Part shown: piece after piece, positions 31,970-40,470 of the stretch
Position numbering within the stretch: position 1 is the first letter of the stretch
How the letters are laid out: each line of letters opens with the position of its first letter
NCBI GenBank assembly: GCA_964588385.1
Contig: CAZPPG010000009.1
Location: 1 to 64,000, forward strand
Length of the DNA stretch: 64,000 bases
From: JAHBWV01 sp964588385
GTDB lineage: Bacteria; Planctomycetota; Phycisphaerae; Phycisphaerales; UBA1924
Reading direction: 5' to 3'
Notes under the pieces: generated by a model
Told to the model about the DNA's origin: nothing
Seen by the model: only the letters and a program-made list of their open reading frames with translations
Database searches by the model: none
Translations under genes and position numbers: made by a program

Positions 31970-33049
31970 CTATCCCACGCGTTCGCCCTTGAGTTCGCGG
32001 CTCATGAGTTGGCCGATCGCGCTGAGGGGGTCGAGGCCTTCGAACAGCACGGCGTGGACGGCGGCGGTGATGGGCATTTCGACGCGGAAGCGCGCGGCCA
32101 GATCCATGACGGACTTGGTGGTGGGCACGCCCTCCACGACGTAGGGGCTCTTGCTGAGGTAGTCCTTGAGTTTCTGGCCCTTGCCGAGGGCTTCGCCGAG
32201 GGAGCGGTTGCGTCCCTCGGGGCTGAAGCAGGAGGTGGCCAGGTCGCCGACGCCCGCGATGCCGAAGAAGGTTTCGGGGGAGGCGCCCATGGCGGCACCG
32301 AGGCGGGCGATCTCTGCGAGGCCTCGGGCCAGGAGTGCGGACTTGGCGTTGTAGCCGCCCTTGAGCCCGTCGAGCACGCCCGCGGCGATGGCGATGACGT
32401 TCTTGACCGCGCCGGCGATCTCGGCTCCGAGCATGTCGTTGTTGGTGTAGACGCGGAGCCAGGAGGAACTGAACAGGCGCTGGATCTGCTCGGCGAAGGC
32501 GTTGTCGTCGCTGGCGGCGATCATGGTTGCGGGGAGGCAGCGGGCCAGTTCGGCGGCGATGGTGGGGCCGGTGAGGACGCCGATGGGACGGGGGGCGGCA
32601 TCGGGGTTGTCGCCGAGGACTTCGGCGAGGATCTGGCTGGGGCGGAGGAGGGTGTCGTTCTCGATGCCCTTGGCGACGGAGACCGCGCCGACGCGGGTGT
32701 CGCGGGGGACGTGCGGCTTCAAGCGGGTCCACCCTTCGCGGATGAACTGCACGGGGATGGCGGAGACGATCAGGGAGGCGGAGGCCAGGTCCTCATCACG
32801 GATGGAGACGCGGACCCCGTCGGGCAGGAGGAAGCCGGGGAGGCGGGAGCTTCTGCGGGTCTGGGCGAGCTCGCCGACCTCGTCCGCGTTGCGGCCCCAG
32901 ATGACGACATCGGGGCGCTCGGGCTTGCCCGTGGCGGCGGCGACGAGCATGGAGGAGCAGACCAGCCCCATCTGTCCCACGCCGAGGACGACGATGGTGG
33001 GGCCGCTGGGACGATCGGGCTTCTTGGGGTGTTTGGCGGGGGTTGGCAT
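31970..33049 (-). CDS. gpsA: Glycerol-3-phosphate dehydrogenase [NAD(P)+]
   Basis: This 359-residue cytoplasmic enzyme reduces dihydroxyacetone phosphate to sn-glycerol 3-phosphate for phospholipid synthesis. Landmarks are the NAD-binding VVLGVGQMGLVCSSML, VSAIPVQFIRE, SVAKGIENDT, LTGPTIAAELA, the catalytic-lysine segment EIAGAVKNVIAIAAGVLDGL, and GVGDLATSCFSPEGRNRS. The ATG at 33049 gives a short Pro/Lys-rich N-terminal extension; upstream in-frame starts exist. It is followed at 6 bp by the GT9 gene, linking lipid precursor supply and envelope glycan synthesis. Confidence 0.95.
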   Translation of the reverse strand: MPTPAKHPKKPDRPSGPTIVVLGVGQMGLVCSSMLVAAATGKPERPDVVIWGRNADEVGELAQTRRSSRLPGFLLPDGVRVSIRDEDLASASLIVSAIPVQFIREGWTRLKPHVPRDTRVGAVSVAKGIENDTLLRPSQILAEVLGDNPDAAPRPIGVLTGPTIAAELARCLPATMIAASDDNAFAEQIQRLFSSSWLRVYTNNDMLGAEIAGAVKNVIAIAAGVLDGLKGGYNAKSALLARGLAEIARLGAAMGASPETFFGIAGVGDLATSCFSPEGRNRSLGEALGKGQKLKDYLSKSPYVVEGVPTTKSVMDLAARFRVEMPITAAVHAVLFEGLDPLSAIGQLMSRELKGERVG

Positions 33050-33292
33050 GGGCGTTGGTGTGGGGAGGTCTGGAATCCGCGTGCTGGCGGCCGAACCGGT
33101 GCTCTGAATGGAGCGTACCACCGCCGCCCTTTGATCACAGTGGCCGGACGCGGAATCTCCCCGCGTCCGGCTGTCGGTATTTGTGAGGGTCTAGGATCTA
33201 GGCCCGAACCGGGATTTGTCGAAGCGATCGCGTCGTATCTGGACATCTGGGTCCGTACTCGAAGAGCGAACACACGCCGGAGCATCCGCGGC

Positions 33293-35413
33293 ATGGCCAC
33301 CCCCCACAAGCACGATCACAACGGACACGACCACGCTCACGACCACGCGGGCCACGATCACGGGCCGCACAAGCGTGGGAAGAAGGATCGGATCACGGCG
33401 GCGGGGACCAAGGTCTCCGAGAGCGGGATCGAGTGCTGTGCCCACCATGAGATTGAGATCGAGCGGTACATCTTTCTGTACCTCATCGGCGGCGTGCTGC
33501 TGGTGACGACGCGCGTGGCCAAGATGCTGGGCGTCACGGATGGTGTGGTGGCGGAGATCCCGGCGGTGATCGGCGCGGTGCTGCTGGCGATTCCGCTCTT
33601 GCGGGCGGCGTGGACGGAGATCACGCGTCGCCGTCCTTCGAGCTCGACACTGGCCGCGCTGGCGATTCTGGCCGCGCTGGCGGTCAACAAGTATGAGGTT
33701 GCGGGGTGGCTGGCGTTCATCCTGCTGGTCGCGGATCAGATCCTGCGGCGGACGGCGTGGGGCGCGCGTCGGGCGATCGAGGAGCTGGTGCAGTTGACGC
33801 CGGACACGGCGCGGCTGGTGCTGGAGGGGGGCGTCGAGCGCGAGGTCTCGATCTCCGAGGTCAAGGTCGGTCAGATGGTGCGTGTGCGTCCCGGCGAGAA
33901 CCTGCCGGTGGACGGGCGCGTGCTGACGGGTCGATCGACGATCAACCAGGCCTCGCTGACCGGCGAGGCCGCGCCTGCCGAGGTGCAGCCGGGCGATCCG
34001 GTGTACGCGGGCACGACGAATCTGACGGGCGGCATCGACATCACGGTGACGCAGGTCGGCGCTGAGACGACGATCGGCAAGGTCACGCAGTTGATCGCCG
34101 AGGCGGAGCGGTCCAAGAGCCCGAGGCAGTTGCTGATCGAGCAGGTTGCCGGGTTCTTCGTGCCGGTGGCTCTGAGCATCGCGGCGATCGTCTGGTTCCT
34201 CTACAGCCAGGATGAGGCGACGAAGGACACGGCGGCGTTGACGGCGGTGACGGTGCTGGTGGTCGCGTGTCCATCGGCGTTGCTCCTGGCGAGCCCGTCG
34301 GCGATGGTCGCGGCGTTCGCGGCGGCGGCGCGCCTGGGCGTGCTGATCAAGCAGACGCACTATCTTGAGGCCGCGAGCACGGTGGACGCGGTCGTCTTTG
34401 ACAAGACGGGCACGATCACGACGGGCAAGTTCACGGTGTCGCGCCTGGCACCCGCGCCGGGGGTTGAGGGCGCGGAGCTGCTCAAGGCGGCGGCGAACGG
34501 TGAGCAGAACTCCAACCACCCGCTGGCGCTGTCGATCCTTGCGACGGCGAAGGCGGCGCGTGTGCAGGTGGATGGGTCGACTGATTATCACGAGACGCAC
34601 GGTCGGGGCGCGCGGGCCAGAACGGCGATGGGCGAGATCCACGTCGGCCGCGCGTCGTGGCTGGTTGAGCTGAGCCCCGGGATCAAGCCCGAGGTTGAGC
34701 AGGTTGAGCAACGGATCGAGGGCATGACGGGCGTTCACGTGATGCTGAACGGCCGGTACATGGGCGCGGTTGGGCTTGAAGATAAGGTGCGTCCGGGCGT
34801 GCGGGCGGTGATCGCGCGCCTGCGAGAGCTGGGCGTGCGCCAGGTGTGCATCTTCACGGGTGATCGCCTGAGCGTCGCCAAGCGGGTGGGCGTCGCGGTC
34901 GGCGCGGACGCGATCGAGGCCGAGTGCCTGCCCGAAGAGAAGCACGAGCAGATCCAGCAACTGGTCCGGGCCGGCGCTCGCACCATGATGATCGGCGACG
35001 GCATCAACGACGGGCCCTCGCTCGCGGCGGCGGACGTCGGCGTGGCGATGGGCCTGGGCGGATCGGACATCGCGGCGAACTCCGCGGGCGTCGCGCTGAT
35101 GACGGACGAACTGAACCGCATCCCCTTCATGATCGAGCTGGCCCGGCGGACGCGGGCGATCGTCGCACAGAACATCGCCGTCTCGCTGGTGATCGTGATG
35201 ATCGGGCTGGGTCTGGCGGCGACGGGCAACCTGGCGGTTTGGGGCGCGGGCCTCTACCACTTCGCGGGCGACGTCTTCGTCATCGCCAACAGTTTCCGGC
35301 TGTTCCGATTCGGTGAGAACATCCTCGCGGCGGAGGCGTCGAACGAGCCGCAGAAGAAGCGGCGCGAGGCGAGCATCCGCGGGCTGGCAGGGGCGAGGGC
35401 GGAGCCGGCCTGA
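33293..35413 (+). CDS. P1B-type heavy-metal ATPase
   Basis: This 706-residue pump has a His/Asp-rich N-terminus (HKHDHNGHDHAHDHAGHDHG) instead of an HMA domain, then a CCAHHE motif and membrane helices. The actuator domain has SLTGEAAPAEV, the ion-site helix has VVACPSALLLASPSAM, and the phosphorylation motif is DKTGTITTGK. The nucleotide-domain HP dipeptide is in NSNHPLAL and the hinge is GDGINDGPSLAAADVG. The metal-site motif is CPS, where most relatives have CPC, SPC or CPH, so selectivity is unclear. The His-rich tail suggests Zn, Cd, Co or Ni. It sits in the inner membrane and probably exports metal. A strong terminator follows. Confidence 0.92.
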   Translation: MATPHKHDHNGHDHAHDHAGHDHGPHKRGKKDRITAAGTKVSESGIECCAHHEIEIERYIFLYLIGGVLLVTTRVAKMLGVTDGVVAEIPAVIGAVLLAIPLLRAAWTEITRRRPSSSTLAALAILAALAVNKYEVAGWLAFILLVADQILRRTAWGARRAIEELVQLTPDTARLVLEGGVEREVSISEVKVGQMVRVRPGENLPVDGRVLTGRSTINQASLTGEAAPAEVQPGDPVYAGTTNLTGGIDITVTQVGAETTIGKVTQLIAEAERSKSPRQLLIEQVAGFFVPVALSIAAIVWFLYSQDEATKDTAALTAVTVLVVACPSALLLASPSAMVAAFAAAARLGVLIKQTHYLEAASTVDAVVFDKTGTITTGKFTVSRLAPAPGVEGAELLKAAANGEQNSNHPLALSILATAKAARVQVDGSTDYHETHGRGARARTAMGEIHVGRASWLVELSPGIKPEVEQVEQRIEGMTGVHVMLNGRYMGAVGLEDKVRPGVRAVIARLRELGVRQVCIFTGDRLSVAKRVGVAVGADAIEAECLPEEKHEQIQQLVRAGARTMMIGDGINDGPSLAAADVGVAMGLGGSDIAANSAGVALMTDELNRIPFMIELARRTRAIVAQNIAVSLVIVMIGLGLAATGNLAVWGAGLYHFAGDVFVIANSFRLFRFGENILAAEASNEPQKKRREASIRGLAGARAEPA

Positions 35414-35442
35414 GCGGGGCGGTGAGATCACGTGTGTGAATC

Positions 35443-35473
35443 GAGGCCCCCGGCGACGGGGGCCTCTTTGTTT
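35443..35473 (+). terminator. Terminator of the P-type ATPase gene
   Basis: A perfect 10-bp stem GAGGCCCCCG/CGGGGGCCTC around GCGA is followed by TTTGTTT. It lies 30 bases after the ATPase stop. Confidence 0.9.
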
Positions 35474-35533
35474 CGGCGAGTGGGGTTTGGGTGAGCCGGG
35501 TTTGGGTGAGCGGGGCCCGCTGGACTCGACGCA

Positions 35534-35539
35534 TATCGT
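35534..35539 (+). promoter_or_regulatory. Probable -10 element of glnS
   Basis: TATCGT lies 8 bases before the glnS ATG at 35548 with no SD between, which fits a leaderless transcript. No clear -35 is seen 17 bp upstream. Confidence 0.4.
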
Positions 35540-35547
35540 TGTCACCT

Positions 35548-37437
35548 ATGCCAGAGCCGACAGATCGTCCTCGCCATTTCATTCAGCAGGTCGTGGATGC
35601 CGACAACGCCTCCGGGAAGTGGGGCGTGTGGACGGAGCGTGATGCCGGGGATGTCAACGCGCCGGGGGCGGTGGGGGAGGCGGCTCGCCAGCGCCTTGGC
35701 AAGCCGCGGGTGCACACGCGGTTTCCGCCGGAGCCCAACGGCTATCTGCACATCGGGCACGCCAAGTCGATCCTGCTGAACTACGGACTCGCGAAGGAGT
35801 TTGGCGGCAAGTTCAACCTGCGCTTCGACGACACGAACCCGGCGAAGGAAGAGCAGGAGTTCGTGGATGCGATCATCCGCGATGTGAGGTGGTTGGGCGC
35901 GGACTTTGATCCCAAGACTGGACCGTACGGGGGCGGGCTGTTCTTCGCGTCCAACTACTTCGACACGATGTACGCGTTCGCGATTGAGCTGATCCGGAAG
36001 GGGAAGGCGTACGTCTGCGAGCTCTCGCCCGATGAGGTGAGCAAGCGGCGCGGCACGCCGACGACGCCTGGAACGAGTCCGTTCCGCGATCGTCCCGCCG
36101 CCGAGAGCGAGCGACTGATCGCGGAGATGAAAGAGGGGAAGCACCCGAACGGCGCGATGAGCGTGCGGGCACGGATTGATATGGCCAGCCCGAACTTCAA
36201 CCTGCGCGACCCGGTGCTCTATCGCATCGTGCACGAGGAGCACCACAACACCGGGACAAAGTGGTGCATCTATCCGATGTACGACTGGGCGCACGGGTTC
36301 GAGGACTCGCTGGAAGAGATCACGCACTCGATCTGCACGCTGGAGTTCGAGAATCACCGGCCGCTGTATGACTGGTTCATCGACTCGGTGAACGAGGGGC
36401 GGACCGAAGACGGCAGCGGCCCCTGGGGGAAGCGGATTCATCATCCGCAGCAGATCGAGTTCGCGAAGCTGCTCTTCACGTACATCATCCTGAGCAAGCG
36501 GAACCTGCGGCGGATGGTGGAAGAGGGGATGGTCAAGGGGTGGGATGATCCGCGGATGCCGACGTTGAGCGGGATCCGGCGCCGGGGCTACACGCGCGAG
36601 GCGTTGCAGGCGCTGACGGAGGATGTGGGCGTCACGAAGTTTGACAGCGTGATCGATGTCTTGCGCCTGGAGAACGCGTGCCGCGAGCATTTGAACAGGG
36701 GCGCGCCGCGGCGGATGGCGGTGCTTGATCCGGTGAAGGTGGTTATCACGAACTGGGGCGATGGGGGCGACGCGTCGCGTGTGGAGTGGATGGATGCGGT
36801 GAACAACCCGGAGGATGAGGGCGCGGGGACGCGGAAGATTCCGTTCACGCGCGAGCTGTTTATTGAGCGCGAGGACTTCATGGAAGAGCCGCCGAAGAAG
36901 TTCTTCCGGCTCGCGCCTGGCTCGGAGGTGCGTCTGCGGTACGGGTACTGGGTGCGGTGCACGGCGGTGAAGAAGGATGCATTGGGGAAGATCGAGGAGA
37001 TCCACTGCACGTACGACCCGCTGACACGGGGCGGGGACAACCCGCCGCCGGGGCCGGACGGCACGGTGCGGAAGGTGAAAGGGACGATCCACTGGGTCTC
37101 GGCGGACCCGGCGCATTCGGTGCGTGCGGAGGTGCGGCTGTATGACCGCCTCTTTGCGGTCGAGGAGCCGGGGAAGCGGACAGGGAACTTCGTCGATGAT
37201 CTGAACCCTCACTCGCTCTCGGTGGTGAACGCGGTGGTCGAGCCCGCGCTTGGGAGCGTGGGCGCTGATGAGCCGACTCCTGATGAACCCAAGTGGGAGG
37301 ATGGGATCCGGCGCTTCCAGTTCGAGCGGCTGGGGTACTTCTGCGTGGACAAGGAGTCGACGGGCAAGCCGGGGGGCTTGGTGTTCAACAGGACGGTCGC
37401 GCTGAAGGACAGTTGGGCGCGGGAGGGGAAGGGGTGA
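35548..37437 (+). CDS. glnS: Glutaminyl-tRNA synthetase
   Basis: This 629-residue class I synthetase charges tRNA(Gln). It has the HIGH motif in FPPEPNGYLHIGHAKSI, FDDTNPAKEE, the family-specific YDWAHGFEDSLEEITHSICTLEFENHRPLYDW, and a KMSKS-like VILSKRNL loop written here as IILSKRNL. The C-terminal anticodon-binding beta-barrels include GTIHWVSADPAHSVRAEVRLYDRLF. The residue pattern DRPRHFIQQVVDAD at the start is typical of bacterial GlnRS. The ATG at 35548 gives the conserved start. It coexists with gatB. Confidence 0.96.
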   Translation: MPEPTDRPRHFIQQVVDADNASGKWGVWTERDAGDVNAPGAVGEAARQRLGKPRVHTRFPPEPNGYLHIGHAKSILLNYGLAKEFGGKFNLRFDDTNPAKEEQEFVDAIIRDVRWLGADFDPKTGPYGGGLFFASNYFDTMYAFAIELIRKGKAYVCELSPDEVSKRRGTPTTPGTSPFRDRPAAESERLIAEMKEGKHPNGAMSVRARIDMASPNFNLRDPVLYRIVHEEHHNTGTKWCIYPMYDWAHGFEDSLEEITHSICTLEFENHRPLYDWFIDSVNEGRTEDGSGPWGKRIHHPQQIEFAKLLFTYIILSKRNLRRMVEEGMVKGWDDPRMPTLSGIRRRGYTREALQALTEDVGVTKFDSVIDVLRLENACREHLNRGAPRRMAVLDPVKVVITNWGDGGDASRVEWMDAVNNPEDEGAGTRKIPFTRELFIEREDFMEEPPKKFFRLAPGSEVRLRYGYWVRCTAVKKDALGKIEEIHCTYDPLTRGGDNPPPGPDGTVRKVKGTIHWVSADPAHSVRAEVRLYDRLFAVEEPGKRTGNFVDDLNPHSLSVVNAVVEPALGSVGADEPTPDEPKWEDGIRRFQFERLGYFCVDKESTGKPGGLVFNRTVALKDSWAREGKG

Positions 37438-37448
37438 GGCGGGCTCGG

Positions 37449-37487
37449 CGTCAAGGAGTCATGAAGTCACGGAGTCGTGAAGTCATG
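37449..37487. repeat. GTCACGAAGTC-type repeat (family B, copy 4)
   Basis: GTCAAGGAGTCATGAAGTCA and ACGGAGTCGTGAAGTCATG units fill the gap between the convergent glnS and acetyltransferase genes. Confidence 0.75.
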
Positions 37488-37500
37488 CTCCTCGGAGCGT

Positions 37501-38079
37501 TCATGGCAGAATCGCACCCTCGACGGCGAGGGTCATGTGGACCTCGGCGTAGGGGTGGTGGTCGATGCGGAGGGCGTCGGGTTCGATGCCCCAGGACTTG
37601 AAGCCGAGCGACTCGTAGAGAGCGCGGGCATCGGGCGAGTTCTCGCTGCAGGAGAGGTTGATCGAGGTGATGCCGAGCCACTCGCGGGCGGCTGCGATCG
37701 CGCCGGATACAACTGCGCGGCCGAGTCCCTTGCCGCGAGATTTGGGCGTGACGTAGACGCCCCAGATCATGGCACGGTGATGTTCCTTGGCGCGCGGCAG
37801 GCGGTGCAGCCCCGCGACGGCGACAAGGCGGCCGGCGTCGGACTTGGTGGTCGGTGCTGCATTGGATTTGGAATCGGATTCGGCATGGGGCTCGGCCGTA
37901 TCAAATGCGCCGATGATCGCCGCTGACTCGGGGTCTGCGAGAGAGGCCCGGATCTGGTCGGCGGTGCGATCGTCCTCGGGGCTGGCGCAGAAGGCCCAGG
38001 GCGTGTCGGCGAGGGCCTCTTTGCGCAGGGCGATGAAGGTGTCGGTGTCGCCGGTTGTCAGGGCGCGGATGGTGGGCAT
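37501..38079 (-). CDS. GNAT family N-acetyltransferase
   Basis: This 192-residue protein has the acetyl-CoA-binding signature VTPKSRGKGLGRAVV (motif A) preceded by the strand MIWGVYV, and motif B NSPDARALYESLGFKSWG. N-terminal strand MPTIRALTTGDTDTFIALR fits the fold. A Ser/Lys/Ala-rich loop (residues about 68-85) is longer than usual. Substrate unknown. The start is 23 bp downstream of the alcohol dehydrogenase stop, so co-transcription is likely. Confidence 0.88.
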   Translation of the reverse strand: MPTIRALTTGDTDTFIALRKEALADTPWAFCASPEDDRTADQIRASLADPESAAIIGAFDTAEPHAESDSKSNAAPTTKSDAGRLVAVAGLHRLPRAKEHHRAMIWGVYVTPKSRGKGLGRAVVSGAIAAAREWLGITSINLSCSENSPDARALYESLGFKSWGIEPDALRIDHHPYAEVHMTLAVEGAILP

Positions 38080-38102
38080 GGACTGGCACTCAACCAATAC
38101 GA

Positions 38103-39158
38103 TTACTTCAGCGACGCCATGTCGATCACGAAGCGGTACTTCACGTCGCTCTTGAGCATGCGCTCGTAGGCGGTGTTGATGTAATCCATCGGGATCTTCT
38201 CGATGTCGCTGACGATGGAGTGCTTGCCGCAGAAGTCGAGCATCTCCTGGGTCTCGGCGATGCCGCCGATGAGTGAGCCGGCGATCTTCTTGCGGGGCAT
38301 GATGAGGCCGAACGCGCCGATGGCCATGGGCTTGGGCGGGACGCCGACGAGCGCGAGCGTGCCGTCGAGCTTGAGCTGGCCGAGCAGGGCGTTGATGTCG
38401 TGATCGGCCGAGACGGTGTCGAGGATGATGTCGAAGGAGCCGGCGTGCTTCTGCATCTCGGACTCGTTCTTCGAGACGATGACCTCGTCCGCGCCCAGGC
38501 GCTTTCCATCCTCAATCTTTGATGGCGATGTCGTGAAGAGCACGGTGTGCGCGCCGAAGGCGTGTGCGAACTTCACGCCCATGTGGCCCAAGCCGCCGAG
38601 GCCGACGATGCCGACCTTCTTGCCTTTCGCTGCGCCCCATTGGCGGAGGGGGGAGTAGGTCGTGATGCCGGCGCAGAGAAGAGGCGCGGCGGCGGCGGGA
38701 TCGAGGTTCTTCGGGACGTGCAGCGTGAACTTCTCATCGACGACGATGTGCTTGGAATATCCGCCATGCGTGAAACCGCCCAGGTGCTTGTCCTCGCCTC
38801 CGTAGGTGAAGGTTGCGCCTTTCTGGCAGAACTGCTCGAGGTTCTTCTTGCAGTGGTCGCACGTGCGGCAGGAATCGACGAGGCAGCCAACCGAGGCGAT
38901 GTCACCGGGCTTGAAGCCCTTGACGCTCGCGCCGACCTTGGTGACGCGGCCCACGATCTCGTGGCCGGGGACGACGGGGTAGTTCGCCGTGCCCCATTCG
39001 TTCCTGACCCAGTGGAGGTCCGAGTGGCAGACGCCGCAGAAGATGATCTCCATGGCGACGTCGGTGGGGCCGGGTTCACGCCTATCGATGGTGAAGGGTG
39101 CGAGAGGGCTGGTGGCGGACTGGGCGGCGTACGCGGGTGACTTGGTTGTCGTGGGCAT
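38103..39158 (-). CDS. Zinc-dependent alcohol dehydrogenase (NADP-type, YahK/CAD family)
   Basis: This 351-residue medium-chain dehydrogenase has the catalytic zinc ligands in CGVCHSDLHWV and GHEIVGRV, the four-cysteine structural zinc site (SCRTCDHCKKNLEQFC) and the nucleotide-binding GLGGLGHMGVKFA. It matches the cinnamyl-alcohol/YahK branch, which reduces aldehydes with NADPH. The segment after GLGG (FTTSPSK) supports NADPH preference. It precedes the GNAT gene. Confidence 0.94.
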   Translation of the reverse strand: MPTTTKSPAYAAQSATSPLAPFTIDRREPGPTDVAMEIIFCGVCHSDLHWVRNEWGTANYPVVPGHEIVGRVTKVGASVKGFKPGDIASVGCLVDSCRTCDHCKKNLEQFCQKGATFTYGGEDKHLGGFTHGGYSKHIVVDEKFTLHVPKNLDPAAAAPLLCAGITTYSPLRQWGAAKGKKVGIVGLGGLGHMGVKFAHAFGAHTVLFTTSPSKIEDGKRLGADEVIVSKNESEMQKHAGSFDIILDTVSADHDINALLGQLKLDGTLALVGVPPKPMAIGAFGLIMPRKKIAGSLIGGIAETQEMLDFCGKHSIVSDIEKIPMDYINTAYERMLKSDVKYRFVIDMASLK

Positions 39159-39249
39159 GGTCGGGCTTCCGGGAGTGGTGTGGGCAGGGAATGGGCGGGT
39201 GATTGTTGGTTGGATGCGGCATCGGTGCCGCGTGTTTCGCGGAATGTGG

Positions 39250-40437
39250 TCAGGGTTGCCGAAGGCCAAGGGCCGCGCAGAGATCGGTATCGAGGGTGCG
39301 CGCGCCGGGCTCACCGTCGGCGATGGCGAACCCTCCGACATAATCCCACATCGCCCAGCCGATGGAGCGATTGTTGAGAGATGTGGCGAGTGCGCGGGTC
39401 CAGGCGAGGCGGGCATCGCGCGGTGCGGTTGGGCGATGGGCCCCGAACTCGCCGCAGTAGATTGGGCGCTTGTGCGTGAGGGACCACTGGTGGACGCGCT
39501 CGATGCGGGCGTCGAGGGCTTCGGGGGTCCATGGGTCGGTCGTTCCATCCCGGGCGGACCAGCGAAGGGCATCGCGCGATGACTGAGGAAATGTGTCGGC
39601 GATGCGCTCCAGCTCGGCGCGGGGCGCCGGCCATCGGACATCCTTCATGTCCTTCCACGGCGGGAAGCCCCAGGATGCGCCTTGATGCGTGAAGTTGTGG
39701 GGCTCGTAGAAGTGGAAGGAGTAGACGATGTTCGCATCGTCGAGGGGCTCGAGTTCGAGCAGTCCGTCGATCGAGCCCCAGGATGCGCCGGTCGCGATGA
39801 TGGTGTGGTCGGGGGCAGCGTCGCGGATCGCGCGGGCGATGCGTGTCTGCGATTCGGCCCAGGCCGCGGGGGTGATGTCGTGGGGCTCGTTCACGATCTC
39901 AAGGAACGTGCGCTCCGAGTCGAGTTGCCTGGCGTGGGCGGCGAGCGCGATCCACATCCGCTCGAGTTCGCCCATGCGGGCGTCGTGCGCCGGTTCGCCG
40001 GGCTTGATCCAGGGCGTGCGGCTCCAGTGGGCATCGATGATGACAGCCAGGTCGGAGCGGTGGCAGCGCGTGATCGCATCGGTGTATTCGGCGAAGGGCG
40101 CGGCATTGAGGGCGTGGGTGTCGGCGTCCCAGAGCCAGTCGGGTTCGAAGGGGAGACGGACGTGCGTGAATCCGGCATCGGTGAGGAGCGTGAGGTCGTG
40201 CTCGGTGATGAACGCGCGGCGGGCCTGTTCGCCGTGGGCCTGCGGGTACCACATCCAGTGCGAGAGGTTGATGCCGCGGGAGAGAGCGGCGAGGCGAGTG
40301 GAGAGCGAACCACTCGGGGCAGCGGGGGGCTCCGCGGAACCCGGTTGCCGAAGCTGTGCACGCGCACGCGTCGAGACCGCGAAGCCCGCGGCCGACGCGG
40401 CGATCGAAGCGACAAACGTTCGTCTGCGAAACGGCAT
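39250..40437 (-). CDS. Secreted glycoside hydrolase family 5 enzyme
   Basis: This 395-residue protein has a twin-arginine-type signal (FRRRTFVASIAASAAGFAVS) and a TIM-barrel cellulase domain. The acid/base glutamate is in FLEIVNEPHD and the nucleophile glutamate in IYCGEFGAHR; GINLSHWMWYP and FTHVRLPFEPDWLW are typical GH5 features. It probably hydrolyses beta-1,4-linked glucans or mannans outside the cytoplasm. The ATG at 40437 puts RRR right at the start. Confidence 0.9.
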   Translation of the reverse strand: MPFRRRTFVASIAASAAGFAVSTRARAQLRQPGSAEPPAAPSGSLSTRLAALSRGINLSHWMWYPQAHGEQARRAFITEHDLTLLTDAGFTHVRLPFEPDWLWDADTHALNAAPFAEYTDAITRCHRSDLAVIIDAHWSRTPWIKPGEPAHDARMGELERMWIALAAHARQLDSERTFLEIVNEPHDITPAAWAESQTRIARAIRDAAPDHTIIATGASWGSIDGLLELEPLDDANIVYSFHFYEPHNFTHQGASWGFPPWKDMKDVRWPAPRAELERIADTFPQSSRDALRWSARDGTTDPWTPEALDARIERVHQWSLTHKRPIYCGEFGAHRPTAPRDARLAWTRALATSLNNRSIGWAMWDYVGGFAIADGEPGARTLDTDLCAALGLRQP

Positions 40438-40470
40438 GATGTCCGCAGCGTACCACAATGGGCTGATCTC

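Noticed and set aside
31703..33292. Extending the P-type ATPase upstream across gpsA
   Set aside because: The upstream part is Gly/Asp/Glu-rich antisense of gpsA; the His-rich start at 33293 is the natural N-terminus.
33191..35545. Long open frame (784 codons) on the minus strand across the P-type ATPase gene
   Set aside because: It is Arg/His/Asp-rich with no domain or signal, and mirrors the third-base GC bias of the real gene on the plus strand.
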